From: Polytrichum commune
Lineage: Eukaryota; Streptophyta; Polytrichopsida; Polytrichales; Polytrichaceae
Length of the DNA stretch: 64,000 nt
NCBI GenBank assembly: GCA_950295325.1
Contig: OX485805.1
Location: forward strand, 10,788,501-10,852,500
Direction: 5' to 3'
This document shows, in pieces, positions 11,662 to 22,375 of this stretch. Numbering within the stretch: position 1 is the stretch's first letter; every line of letters begins with the position of its first letter. A model generated the notes under the pieces. That model made no database searches. It saw only the letters and a list, made by a program, of their open reading frames with translations, and was not told where the DNA came from. The position numbers were made by a program, and so were the translations under genes.

Positions 11662-13086
11662 CCTCTTGAAATTAATGATACCACTAATATGCTCCTGCAC
11701 ACCCACCATGATGACCTGCACACAGAAAAAAATGCTAATCACTTAATATCAAAACTGACAGGCAGACGGACAGACAGATAGATAGGTACGTTGGCTTTCT
11801 AATATCAAAACAACATGGGAACTGATCGAGATCGATTTCCGCTAGCTCATCGTGCCTGATGTGAACAATTCAGATCCTTGAGAATTCTCATAAGTGGCAA
11901 CTATCTGTAGCACCCGCAGGTGTCAGTGTCATTAGAACCTTGTTAGGAGCTGCGGAAGTCATTTTTAAGCATGTGCAGTATTTTGGGGGTGCATTAGCAA
12001 TTGCTTTTGCAAAGTAAGCCTGTAATCTTATAGTTGCTCCGTAGTGGAAACTATCTGTAGCACTTGCAGGGATCGCCGTCTTTAGAACTTGATTAGGAGT
12101 TGTTAAATCATCATTTCTAAGAAGCATACTTTTGGAGCTACCTGAGTAATATAACCGTTTTTCAGACTATAAATTTTATGTATATTTTCTTAGATGTGAC
12201 ATTCAAGACCTACCTAGGGATCGAGTCTGGTTGGTGACCCCTGTATAAGAAAACTCCTTCTAATTTGTTCCAAAATATACATTTGAAGGTGCAATCCTTC
12301 ATTAATTCAGACACAAATTGTATCATTGGATTCCTTCAATGCGCTCTTTCCAAGCATGTTACTCCTCGTTGTGAATTAACAGATCATGAATCCATTAGAC
12401 GTCTTAGAAGTGAACTTTAAAAGCAACTGGTTCTAAAAGGGAGCGTTCTGAAAGGCGCGCGTTGCTTCTCTTTGCGACATAACAAGTGATCAATTTATCG
12501 GATGTAGAAATCATAGAAGTTATTTAGATCAAAGAGCTGATCTGTAAGGGAGAGTTGCAACCCCGGGACTGCGTGTTCCTCACAACTGTACTGACTAATA
12601 CAACAATAATTCTTTATATACCTATAAACATCTTTACAACAGCAGTTTAGAACGCTTTGGAGCACCAAGCTGGTAATTAAAGGAATGGTGTTGCAACGGA
12701 CTTGGCTTGCTTACTTCAAAGTTGTTATCCAACACAACAACAAACACGAATTTGTGATCTAGATTTTAAAACCATTGTCATCGCAGCACTATTTTTTTCT
12801 CTACTTGTGTGTAAGTTGTCTACAAAGTCAAATTATCCAGTGTAGTCACTTTACAGGTATGCACTTTCACAGCGAGTGTTCAAACTAGTGTTCTTGCATC
12901 CCCTAGTTGTGCATTATCCAATTACTTCTAGGCTAAAAATGATTTTCTAGGATATAAACACCCACGCAGAGAGGAGGTTGGTAAACAGTGAGAGACTGCG
13001 AATTTGAATACATTGGAAGGCGCATCATATCCCTGAATCTACCACTACATCCAAAGAAACCACCAGAAGAATATATATCACACAGT
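11662..13086. other. Region upstream of the P450
   Basis: Likely contains the P450 leader and promoter, but no TATA box or start site can be placed with confidence. A TTTTTTTCTGTGTGCAG acceptor-like site (minus strand, near 11716) may join a leader exon. The stretch 12130-12900 holds nothing else recognisable. Confidence 0.35.
11892..12130. repeat. Direct repeat pair, about 80 bp each, 150 bp apart
   Basis: AACTATCTGTAGCACCCGCAG (first 20 bases shared) at about 11897 and AACTATCTGTAGCACTTGCAG near 12048 are each followed by similar sequence to AAGTCATTTTTAAG / AATCATCATTTCTAAG. This gives two diverged units upstream of the P450. Confidence 0.55.
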
Positions 13087-13088
13087 CT

Positions 13089-13121
<33 letters not shown>

Positions 13122-13830
13122 GTAATATTCTGAATCTGAGTTTAAATGGTCTTGTACCATCATGAGCACTGAGCAGCAGCTAGCACGGTAGCCACATCAC
13201 CTAATAAATCCTCCCAAAACTCATACAATATGATTCTCCCTTTTTACGTACCTATGTTGTTTGGCCTAAAACTTGCAAGCACTGCAAAACCAATTCTCAC
13301 AAACTCATCACCACACTGCAAGGACACTGCGGTGAGATCAAGGGGCGCTTCATACAGATGGGGATCCAAGGGGGAGGGTCAAACAACAAAATGGAGAAAT
13401 CCTCTTGGCCGAGAGGCGTAAATTGGACAGAAGGCCTCTAGATGAGGGGTCCGGGACCAAGAAGAAGCAAAGTCAGGTGTCTCCTATATGGAGGGAAATA
13501 TTAATGGTCTGAACCAAGCTAAAGGAGGGTCCGCTTCAAGGGTTCGATTTGCCTCTCAAATAATTGCTACATACATGAGGCCACATAAACTTAGTCTTGG
13601 ATGAAAACACACAATACGTAGACTAGACTGTTGATAAACAATATATGAGCAGCAACATCTGGATGGCTTACTACACTGCGAAGAATCGAATACAATGGAA
13701 GGCATCCCTTCCACCCCAACATCAAAAGAACCACCCAAAATTTGTCACATGGTATACAACATTGTTCTAGAACATGGGATCTCATGTAGTCTTGCAGGAT
13801 CACCCAGGCCTAAATCCTCCCACCAAAAAT
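13007..13830. repeat. Degenerate direct duplication, spacing about 670 bp
   Basis: Blocks GAATACATTGGAAGGC at about 13013 and GAATACAATGGAAGGC at about 13688 are each followed by CATCxAAxGAACCACC and a CACA(T)GT-TACAAC block. AAATCCTCCCA recurs at 13206 and 13812. The rest is unalignable by eye; no gene is seen here. Confidence 0.4.
13087..13121. repeat. CAA microsatellite
   Basis: About eleven consecutive CAA units. The reverse complement gives a Cys-only shadow frame, which is not coding. Confidence 0.9.
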
Positions 13831-14395
13831 CCTGCAACTTTCTTCCCTCGTAGTATTACATTGCATGTTGGCCAGCGATGAAGAAACTAAAAACACTTCC
13901 AAGTGCTGCAACTTAACCTCTCACAAACTCACCACAACTGCCAAAACAGTTTGAGTAATCAATCAGTCTACCCGGACTGCAAACTCTGAAACACCATCAG
14001 AAGAGACGACAGAACTTAACCCTCACCTGCAGTCATACTCCAGCCCTCGACTTCCTGCAATCTTTCCACCCTGTACTTGATGGACCTCTTCCGAAGCAAA
14101 TCGCAAAGTGGAACGAATTAGCTGCTTGCAAACTACACTGGCAGATGATCGTGAGGGCTAATAGAAGATCGAAGGGAAAAAGGTTGGCCTTTCTAATAAC
14201 TTTGGGAGCTTGTGGAGCCGCTGACAAACTTGTGACATCTGGCCGTGGTCGATGTGCGGCTGCGGTGCTTCGGTGATTGTGAAGTCAATGCTGGCCCTGT
14301 CAGGTTCGCCCGTAATCATAATTGTGGCCATCGATCGATGGGCCCCAAACCAAAGCTAATTATCTGCGGCGAGCATCTAGGCTCTATCCCAACCC
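13831..14395. other. Unassigned sequence
   Basis: No gene, repeat or TIR recognised. The composition around 14050-14400 is somewhat richer in GC, with no convincing open frame. Confidence 0.4.
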
Positions 14396-14612
14396 CAAAC
14401 AAGAACATAGTCAATTCAGATGACAATGGTCGATCTTCAGCCTATAAAGGTGGATTCTTTACTTACGCGAGTGCACTATATGCTCGATTCCAAACAAGAA
14501 CATAGTCAATTCAGATGACAATGGTCGTTGATGAGATTAGCAATCTAGGTGAGGTAGATCTTCAGCCTATAAAGATGGATTCTTTAGTTACACGAGTGCA
14601 CTATATGCTCGA
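14396..14612. repeat. Imperfect tandem duplication, about 95 and 120 bp
   Basis: CAAACAAGAACATAGTCAAT followed by CAGATGACAATGGTCG occurs at about 14397 and 14491. Each copy continues to ATCTTCAGCCTATAAAG and GAGTGCACTATATGCTCGAT. The second copy has an extra block of about 25 bp after GGTCG. Confidence 0.75.
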
Positions 14613-14629
14613 TCGACCGCCTTCACTAT

Positions 14630-15177
14630 GGGCCAAGTTCCATGTGCCGGTCCCGGTCCGTTTCTTAAATGGGTGAGAAACGGGTGACATCATCCAAAAA
14701 ATGGGTGATGTCACCCATTTTATGAAGGGGTACTTCTATGTGGGGTGCCGGTTTTTTTCGATTTCCTACTTTCTAATTAAATGTGGTGAGTGATAAGACA
14801 TGACACTTTATGAAGGTCACCGGCAATGAAGGTCATCTAGATTCTAAAAACATCATAAAATACACGTTCCCTAGGAGTACTCCTCAAAAGAAGGGACTAG
14901 AAGAACAAAGTGGCCTTTAGTATCCAAGGGTGTACCTTAGGTGACCGGACGATCCGGTCACCGGAGCTCTCTAACTGGCACATGTCCTTCTTGTTACCGT
15001 TAGGACCGCCGGTCCTTTGGCACCCGTTCTTGCACAACACAAAATGTGGAACACCCATCCATGGGGGGTACCGGTCCTTGGGTGAAAGGGTTGGGCACAT
15101 GGCACCACCCTCTTTTCACCAGCCCACCCATTTATTTTGAAAAAAACGGACCCGGACCGGCACATGGAACTTGGCCC
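14630..15177. mobile_element. Non-autonomous TIR element, 548 bp
   Basis: Both ends read inward GGGCCAAGTTCCATGTGCCG, followed by GTCC-GGTCCGTTT, so the TIR is about 34 bp and nearly perfect. Flanks are TAT on the left and TAA on the right, an imperfect match to the TWA duplication of PIF/Harbinger. The interior is GC-rich with small palindromes, including AATGGGTGATGTCACCCATT at about 14700. No transposase is encoded. Confidence 0.75.
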
Positions 15178-15240
15178 TAACTTATGTCTTGCATGCATGC
15201 TTCCTCCATGCCTCTCCTGGTTAAATATCTTATGGTTGGT

Positions 15241-15474
15241 CACTATTATATTGGTTATCTCAATAAGTGCATGTTGCTATTTGGAATTGAGCAATGCAAT
15301 AACTTCTTACTAAGGAGTTTATTTTCTTACTAACAATAGTTCATTAGGTTGTTCAAACAGTATAGAATATACATGATTTTTTTGGTGACATATTACATTC
15401 TCATTAAACAATTAATGTAGCATTGTGTAACTCCGAATAACAACACGCATTAATTGGGGTAATCAGTGTACTAG
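15241..15474. mobile_element. Foldback MITE (family B), copy 1
   Basis: The left arm contains CAATAAGTGCATGTTGCTAT followed by TTGGAATT; the right arm reads, inverted, ACACTGATTACCCCAATTAA, then GCGTGTTGTTATTCGGAGTT. Arms are about 75 bp and imperfect. Related copies are at 18850-19107 and 58950-59177. Confidence 0.6.
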
Positions 15475-16405
15475 GAAAAGGGGGTCATCAACTGAACTTG
15501 TGTTGATAATAACAAGAGCCATGGGGAAAAGTGGACCCTCTTAAAACAACATTTGCAACTTGAAATAAGGAGTGCTGATTTTAATCAATAAGGGGGCATT
15601 AATTTAATGACTTGGATACATGGTGGGTCCCTACACATTTAGAAGGAGCTCGAGTTTATGATAATTAAGTTACAAATAGAACATGGTAATCGTGAGAACG
15701 TCACATGGCACGCAAAAATGTCACAAATATCATTTTCTTAAATACATGGAAGGTTGGCTTGAATTGGTCTTTGAAGGCAACTTTTGCCAACCACATTTGG
15801 ATGTATTTACAAAATGCTAGTAGCATGTGCAAGTGAGAACAAGGAAGAAGTCTTTTTATATTGATCATGAATGTTATGTTCTTCATTATTGCTTCAAACA
15901 TTCTTGATAACAATCATAATATAAAAGGACTTCTTCTTACTCTAAGAACATGTACCATAGGTTTCTCATACAAAATTAGTTTCAAAATACAATTTTTTTC
16001 AAAGTTGAAGTGCACTCCGCAATTGAATCGGCCTTGCAATAAACAAATAAAACTTCACATGTGAATGTGCCATTTTCACAAGTACTATGTTATAGGAGCC
16101 CTCAACATATGCAAGTAATTTTTATTCCCAAATCTTTGGAACTAGAACAAATTCTTACATTTATGTACCTTTATGAATTACAATAGTAGAAAAATATTAT
16201 AAATATTATTGATTGTGATTCATAACGTGATTGTGGGTTGCTTTTATGAGGTAAGTATGAAATTAAAGTTGAGTAAAACAAACGTTACTAATAAAAAAAT
16301 CAACCTAAAATTAGTGATCTACTTGTCCACGTAGTTGTTGAACCATTGGATTGCATTCACACACTTGATATTCATCAAGTAGCCAAGATGGTTTGAACGT
16401 AAGAC
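15475..16405. other. Unassigned AT-rich sequence
   Basis: Only short non-conserved open frames; no repeats or TIRs recognised. Confidence 0.4.
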
Positions 16406-16413
16406 TTCCAACC

Positions 16414-16919
16414 CCCGGGTACGCAACTCCCGTATTATATGGTCCTGATTATAATCACTTATAATGCGTTTTAGTCCAATATTGAGTGATACAATTTGTT
16501 TTAATGTAGGAAACCCTTGTAGCCCTTCTAACAAGGAATCCAAAAATGTAATAATATATAAGGAAATGAATATATTTTGAAGCATATAATTTCATTAAAA
16601 ACCTAATTATATGAATTTTTTAATACATGTACCATAGGTCAAACTACCCAACTTTTTGGACTTTTTAATAAAATTTTAACATTGTGAATGAGTTATGATT
16701 TTAATGGGAGGCAACTATTCGTGGCTTATAATTTTAATGGGAGGCTTAATAAATATGCAACCCAACTTTTTTTCATCTCATTTTATTTAATTTGGTCTTC
16801 ACCCAACGTTTTGATCACTTTAATTTGATATAATTTGATATAATTTTTACAAAAGCCGTTCTCTAAGCCGTTTTAAGTACGATGCCCCTTGCGTATAATA
16901 TGGGAGTTGCGTACCCGGG
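16414..16919. mobile_element. Non-autonomous TIR element, 506 bp, 8-bp duplication
   Basis: TIR CCCGGGTACGCAACTCCC followed by RTATTATA at both ends, about 26 bp. Perfect 8-bp direct repeats TTCCAACC flank it at 16406-16413 and 16920-16927. The interior is AT-rich with a repeated AATTTTAATGGGAGGC block (about 16700 and 16735). An 8-bp duplication suggests hAT-type or a related superfamily, although the terminus does not begin with CA. No coding sequence. Confidence 0.8.
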
Positions 16920-16927
16920 TTCCAACC

Positions 16928-18344
16928 ATGCTTGTGATCTCAGAATGCTTCATGCATTCACTTGTCCTACACCTAAGATATTGTTCTCATACATCTGCAC
17001 ACAAATGCCATCTATGTCAATTTAATAGTTGTTTTATTATTTACTTGCTCCCTCCATCATTGGATAACCTAGAGTAGCAAAGTTACTTTAATCACTTTGT
17101 GGCAAATAATCTAATGACACTACAATGTTTGATTGGTATCTAGTTTCATTTTCTACACCCGGATCACCTACATACTAGTGTGGACCGTTATAATATGGAG
17201 TTACACATTGTTCTTAAAAAATTAAACATCCTTGAGAATATCTTATTTTACCAAGTTATATCTAATGCCTTGATGTGCATCCTAGGTATTTATATTACGT
17301 GGATAAATTTTGACACTATATTCTTGAAGTTGTAGGAATGTATAAATCCAAAGTAACCCACGCTCATAAGTGAGACCAGTGTATTTAGAATTATGCTATA
17401 ATCTTCCATTATATATACAATGTACAATTTCTTATCAACATAACTTACACACTAGATACATGATTGGGGGCATTCACGGTTGGGGTACCAAGAATGGGTG
17501 TCTAACGGTTACAGGATTAAATAAGATAACTTTACATAGTTGGTGTGCTTAGATTTGTACTGTGGAGCATATTTGGGATCATACTTACATTTAATATTTC
17601 ATATTGAGTACACCGACAAAGATAATTTACAAGGAATAGGGTTATCTAAGATATCATTTTGATTCCTTAACGGACATCCATGGGTGTTGTCAAAATTGTT
17701 GACCTTAGGATCAAGGAATGAAAAGGACAACAAAAATTAATTGAAATGATCCCGATTTTTTTTCCTCACAATTATCGTTCAACTGTGTACCAAAAAAATT
17801 AAAGATGTACTGCATACCAATTGTATAGCTTTACATATGACACCAAACATGGCCAATAGTACACAATAACATGGTTACATGAAAAAGGAACGTTTAGTAT
17901 TAGAATTGGACATAAAATATATATATGTATGGACACATGACACTTACACCAAGGCACTAGGATGGAAAACATGAAATAATTCACCTTTGATGTACACTTT
18001 AATAATGAAATTTGCTATTGATGTTGCCCAAACAAGTCATATGACCTCTCTACAAGTCCTATGACTTATCTACTAATTTCATAAAGGATTTATCTGTTAT
18101 TGGCAATTCTTTAATAATAAATAATATCTTTCTTGATAAATCTTATGACCTGTCTACTTGTTTATTTAATATTTATTGATCAAATAATAGTAAATCATAA
18201 TAAACGTTGAGATCCAATGCGACTTTGTCCTTAATTCCTTTGTCCCAAAAGTAGTAATTTAAAGGAAGCCGTCAAAAAGAGAATGAAATTGGTTCTTAAG
18301 AAAGAATGCCACTATAGTCCAATATAGGGCATTGATATGAGATT
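16928..18344. other. Unassigned AT-rich sequence
   Basis: No gene seen. A short motif, TATGACCTCTCTAC and variants, recurs three times between 18040 and 18160. Confidence 0.4.
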
Positions 18345-18672
18345 CACTACACAAAATATGATATTTAGTGTTTGATTATATTTAGTGTTGTTACCACCCT
18401 ACCATGCTCAACATTAATTTTCAATTCTTTGACAATTAGTGTTAGACATAAATGTGCCGCTACTTCCCTACTGCCACCTCCCTTATTATATCCTTTTTTT
18501 CATATCCTTACTAACACTAAATACAAACATGCAACTTCCACATATTACCATAGTTGATATTTAGTGTTTGAGTTTACATTTAATCTTACTTACTTTCATA
18601 GAGTTATATGATATTTAGTGTATTCGTTTGTATTTAGTGTATCAAACACTAAATATCATATTTTGTGTAGTA
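18345..18672. mobile_element. CACTA-type MITE, 328 bp
   Basis: Left end CACTACACAAAATATGATAT followed by TTAGTGTTTGA; the right end is the inverse with one terminal change (TACTACACAAAATATG). The TTTAGTGT motif recurs inside near both ends, like the subterminal repeats of En/Spm-type elements. No coding sequence. It is related in terminus and motif to 30356-30703. Confidence 0.75.
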
Positions 18673-18849
18673 GGAAAGGAGGGTTAGCGGAACACCTGCG
18701 GGATGACACCATTCTAGATACTTAATTTCTTTTGTGGTGGGTGGTTGTTGTTGATCAATCTGAGAGTTATAATGACCTATGACCACACCTATTAGTGAGC
18801 GCATGCATGGTAAAAACAATTACTCGTCCACACTTAAAATTCCACCTCA

Positions 18850-19107
18850 ACCACACTATTACCTCCCCCCCCCTCCTCAATTTGTGTTTCTATTCCTAAG
18901 TAGTGTGTGCTACTATTTGGAGTTATGCAATGCTATAACTATTTGATGAGAATGTAATATTCTATCAAGCAAAGTCATTTATGTTCTATAATGTTCAAAT
19001 AACGTATTGAACTTTCGTTAGTAAAAATTGAACTCATGAGTAAGATGTTGTTGCACTGCGTACCTCCAAATAATAACATGCACTTATTGGGATATTCAGT
19101 GTAGTAA
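18850..19107. mobile_element. Foldback MITE (family B), copy 2
   Basis: The left arm GTGCTACTATTTGGAGTTAT and GCAATGCTATAAC pairs with the right arm, inverted, CTACACTGAATATCCCAATA, AGTGCATGTTATTATTTGG. A run of C at about 18866 disturbs the left end, so the left boundary is approximate. Confidence 0.55.
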
Positions 19108-19382
19108 AAAGTTGAGAGGTTTATTACAAGCCTTAACTACATATATTTACTACATTGATATGTGCAATTAGGTCGCCCCATGCTAATGTATCAACTTACC
19201 ACACTATTTAAATAATTACTACAATAGTAACAAAATACATCAACTGCTATAACTCATATTGTAGTTTCTATACAAAGTATGAACAAAGTTATACATCTTT
19301 GTAATCTAATTTTCACCCATGATAAGTGCATGAGTAAAGAAGCAGCCTATTTGCAAAGGCAATCTAATCGCACATATCATTG

Positions 19383-19590
19383 CAATGGACGGGGAGAACC
19401 GACCACAAGTTACAGATAAACCGGTTGAAGTTCAAGACTTCAAGAAAATTACGGATCCTTTTCGAGGAATCTATGGAATATACCTCAAATTAATTAAGTG
19501 GTAAACCCGAAAGATCACATCATGTAACCGGCTGGACTTGTAAACATTAGGATTTTGACCCATTATGTACAAAAATTTCCCTAGACACCG
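19383..19590 (+). mobile_element. hAT-type MITE (family A)
   Basis: Starts CAATGGACGGGGAGAACC; the interior has AAACCGGTTGAAGTTCAAGA and CATGTAACCGGCTGGACTTG; the right end is decayed to TTTCCCTAGACACCG. No target duplication is recognisable. Confidence 0.75.
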
Positions 19591-19833
19591 TAACACTATA
19601 TAAAGCTTAAGGAGGTCCAAGTACTTGATCGTGTAATATATGTGATAATATAAACTTCTCGAATTAGCATGGTATGGATTTTAGCTAGGTAAGGCACTTG
19701 TGTGAGCGCCAACAGATTCCAAGTTTGAATTTTGTGGCTCATAATTCAACCTCCAATAGCAATTCCGTGTATCCTCAACACTTAGCTGAGATTAGATGGA
19801 CTTGGGTGAGTTACTTCCCTCATTTGCCCCGAG

Positions 19834-20170
19834 CTAGATCACATCTTCATTCAACTGGGTTCAGCCCTTCCCATGTCTCCTTCACTGCCCAGTCATCTTG
19901 CCCACACGTGTGTGGGAACTCTTCCTCGTTGGGAACCAATGTGACAATACATCATCACTTAAGTCATTAAGCTTCTTTGGCATGTGAAGGAACTCCATCG
20001 ATTAACTTGGGAATAATGAAAGTGATGTTGACTTGAATATTTGTAATTTTGACCAGGTGTTGTTACATTGGTTCCCAACGAGGATTTCCCACATAGGTGT
20101 GGGCAGGAAGACCAGGCAGTGAAGGAGGCGAAGGAGGGACAAGGCCCGGTTGAATGAAGATGTGATCTAG
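19834..20170. repeat. Inverted repeat, arms about 113 bp
   Basis: CTAGATCACATCTTCATTCA at 19834 is mirrored at 20170, and GTTGGGAACCAATGT at about 19929 is mirrored at about 20058, leaving a 110-bp loop. The arms differ by a few substitutions and small indels. The outer boundary is unclear. It stops 77 bp before the pogo-like element. Confidence 0.75.
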
Positions 20171-20490
20171 CCTAGGGCCCCTCATTTGGGCTTTTGAGAA
20201 TTTGGAGGTAATGTTGAGGTTAACCTCACCTAGGCCGGTACCTACTACAGTCTAACCTTGATAATATCACACCATCCGTTTCACCATAAAGTGTGATATA
20301 AACAAGGTGTGACATATTTGATAATGTCACATTTTGAAGATTTGTGCATAATGTGATATTATCAAAAAAAAAAGGTAGAAAATCAAAATGAAATTACAAT
20401 GTAAAAAAAAAACAAAAAAAACAAACACAAGACTTCAATGTTTTTGAATGTAAAATATAATTCAAAATTGTGAATAACAACATGAGCACA

Positions 20491-21567
20491 TCACAATGTG
20501 TCATTGAGATCAGGTAAAGACCTCTCACTAGAGACAAAGAAGCTTCTAATGTCACATTGTTTTAGTGATGTTAAATGTCCAACACCAATTCTAATGAGTT
20601 TGTCATGGATGTTTTCCATTCCTAACAACTCATGAGTGTTGAAAATCTGAGAACCTTGGCTAGCCATAAAATTCAAAACATCTTTAGCATATTTTTGTGC
20701 ATCGCTTAGCTTCACTACTTTAGACTCATCATCATTGCTATCAACAATCAATGGGTCTTCTTCCATGGAATCAAGTACATGTTCGCCATCTTGCACTAAT
20801 TGCACAAGCTCCTCAGTAGAATATTCCACCTCAAAATCATCTTCACCTTCCATGTTTATGTACTCTAAAGGACTAAGCTTTTCTATAGGCTTGCCTTCAA
20901 CATCCAAACCCAAATTCAATGCGGCGATGAGATTGCCCAATTCCAAAGCTGCTTCCTCCATTTTGGACTTCATACGTTCATCAGAATTGTTGATATCTGC
21001 ATTCCACGTTGCAGGCAATATGGCAGACTTTCTCCAACAATTTCTAATGGTTTGATCATCTAATTCATGCCATGCCGCCACACACCATAGCATTGCTTGA
21101 AATAGATCAACATTCAGTTTCCCCAAATCTTCATATGAGTTATCAATTTGTTGCAAAGTCCAGGCAACAAACTTGCGTTTATAGCACATTTTGAATGCTG
21201 CAATCACTCCTTGATCCAAAGGCTGAACAACTGAAGTCACATTTGGTGGAAGAAACAAGATAGTGATATGGGAGAGTACAAAAGCATTAAACCCATCTAT
21301 AACTTTTTTGACCTCACCATGAATATCATGGCTTCCTACATTATCCATAATAATGCAAATTTTTCTATCTTGCAATGCCATTCTTCGGTTCTCACTCTTC
21401 ACCCAATGTGTAAAAACATCACCATTCATCCAGGCTGAATTGTTAGAATAATAGTGTACTATACTATTTGGATCAAACTTCCGAGGAAAGCATCTGGGAC
21501 GTGTTGATTTGTGAATGAAAACAAGCTTCAATCGCTCCTTCCCTGAGATATTAGTGCAAAGCCCCAA
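20491..21567 (-). pseudogene. Pogo/Tigger-type DDE transposase, N-terminally truncated (358 aa remain)
   Basis: Open for 358 codons. It contains the DDE_1-type core: KRPRCF-like KSTRPRCF, then IIMDNVGSHD (second catalytic Asp), then LFLPPNVTSVVQPLDQGVI (third acidic residue in the LDQG block), followed by an acidic C-terminus and SLPDLNDTL. The first catalytic Asp (normally in a DETG-like block) and the CENP-B/HTH DNA-binding domain are missing; intact relatives are about 450-600 aa. The Met at 21567 is therefore only the first Met of the remnant. It lies wholly inside the TIR-bounded element at 20248-22373. Confidence 0.85.
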
Positions 21568-21581
21568 TGGTTCATTATATA

Positions 21582-21737
21582 CCTAGGAGACTGTTTCTAC
21601 TTATGAGCTTGACTAACCTACCTAGAAGACTGTTTCTACTTATGAGCTTGACTAACCTACCTAGAAGATTGTTTCTACTTATGAGCTTGACTAACTAATC
21701 TAGAAGATTGTTCCTAATTGAATGCCCACTTAGGATG
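21582..21737. repeat. 39-bp tandem repeat, four units
   Basis: Units start at 21582, 21621, 21660 and 21699 with CCTAGRAGAYTGTTTCTAC and TTATGAGCTTGACTAAC. They are contiguous with no spacers. The array sits where the transposase N-terminal coding region would be expected. Confidence 0.85.
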
Positions 21738-22147
21738 AGCGGCTAACACTTATGATCTTACTAGATTCTCCTATGCGACTATTGACTATAGAAACAGTGA
21801 AGACCGTGCCACATATCTTGAGATTTCTACATTGCAAACCAATTGAACTAATTTAGCTTAAGTCGACACTACTCTGTACCAGCTCAGCTAAACCGTAGAA
21901 CTTAACATCCTAAATTACTTCACACAAGCTGAAACCATCAAAGACACATAGGTGAACACATGTGACGGAAGGTGGGGTGCATAGAGGCCAAGAAGTCTTT
22001 GCAGCGCCGTCAAAGACAACACCTTTGAGTGCCGTGTATAGACAGCACCGTTCAGGGTTGGTGCACAGAGGCGGCTCATGACCCTTTGAATAACATTGCA
22101 TTTATCACAGGGGTGGCTCATGACCCTTTTGGCTACTACAATATGTC

Positions 22148-22199
22148 CATCCAACCATCACATACAATCCATACATCCAACCATCACATACAATCCATC
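22148..22199. repeat. 26-bp tandem repeat, two units
   Basis: CATCCAACCATCACATACAA occurs at 22148 and 22174 in direct succession, inside the pogo-like element near its right end. Confidence 0.75.
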
Positions 22200-22375
22200 C
22201 ATATTTGATATTATCACATTTACACTACGGATTTTGGAAAAAAATAGTGACATTAACAAGGGTGATAGGGATAATAACGAGGGAGTTTTACACTAAGAAA
22301 ATCGGTTTCAAACTTTTAGGTGACAGTATCAAGGTGTCCCATTAACAAGGGTGACATTATCAAGGTTAGACTGTA

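Larger units (their letters stand above)
20248..22373 (-). mobile_element. Pogo/Tigger-like (Tc1-mariner superfamily) element, 2126 bp
   Basis: TIR CAGTCTAACCTTGATAAT followed by RTCAC at both ends, flanked by TA at 20246-20247 and 22374-22375, the expected mariner-type duplication. Subterminal motifs resembling GTGACATTATCAAGG recur near both ends. It encodes a truncated DDE transposase on the minus strand. The upstream half of the transposase has been replaced by a 39-bp tandem array and unassigned sequence, so the copy cannot be autonomous. Confidence 0.85.

Noticed and set aside
12933-13169. Poly-Cys open frame
   Set aside because: It is the translation of a CAA/TTG microsatellite on the minus strand.
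21582-21737. Regular repeats that could suggest a CRISPR-like array
   Set aside because: The four 39-bp units are contiguous with no unique spacers and lie inside a plant pogo-like element.
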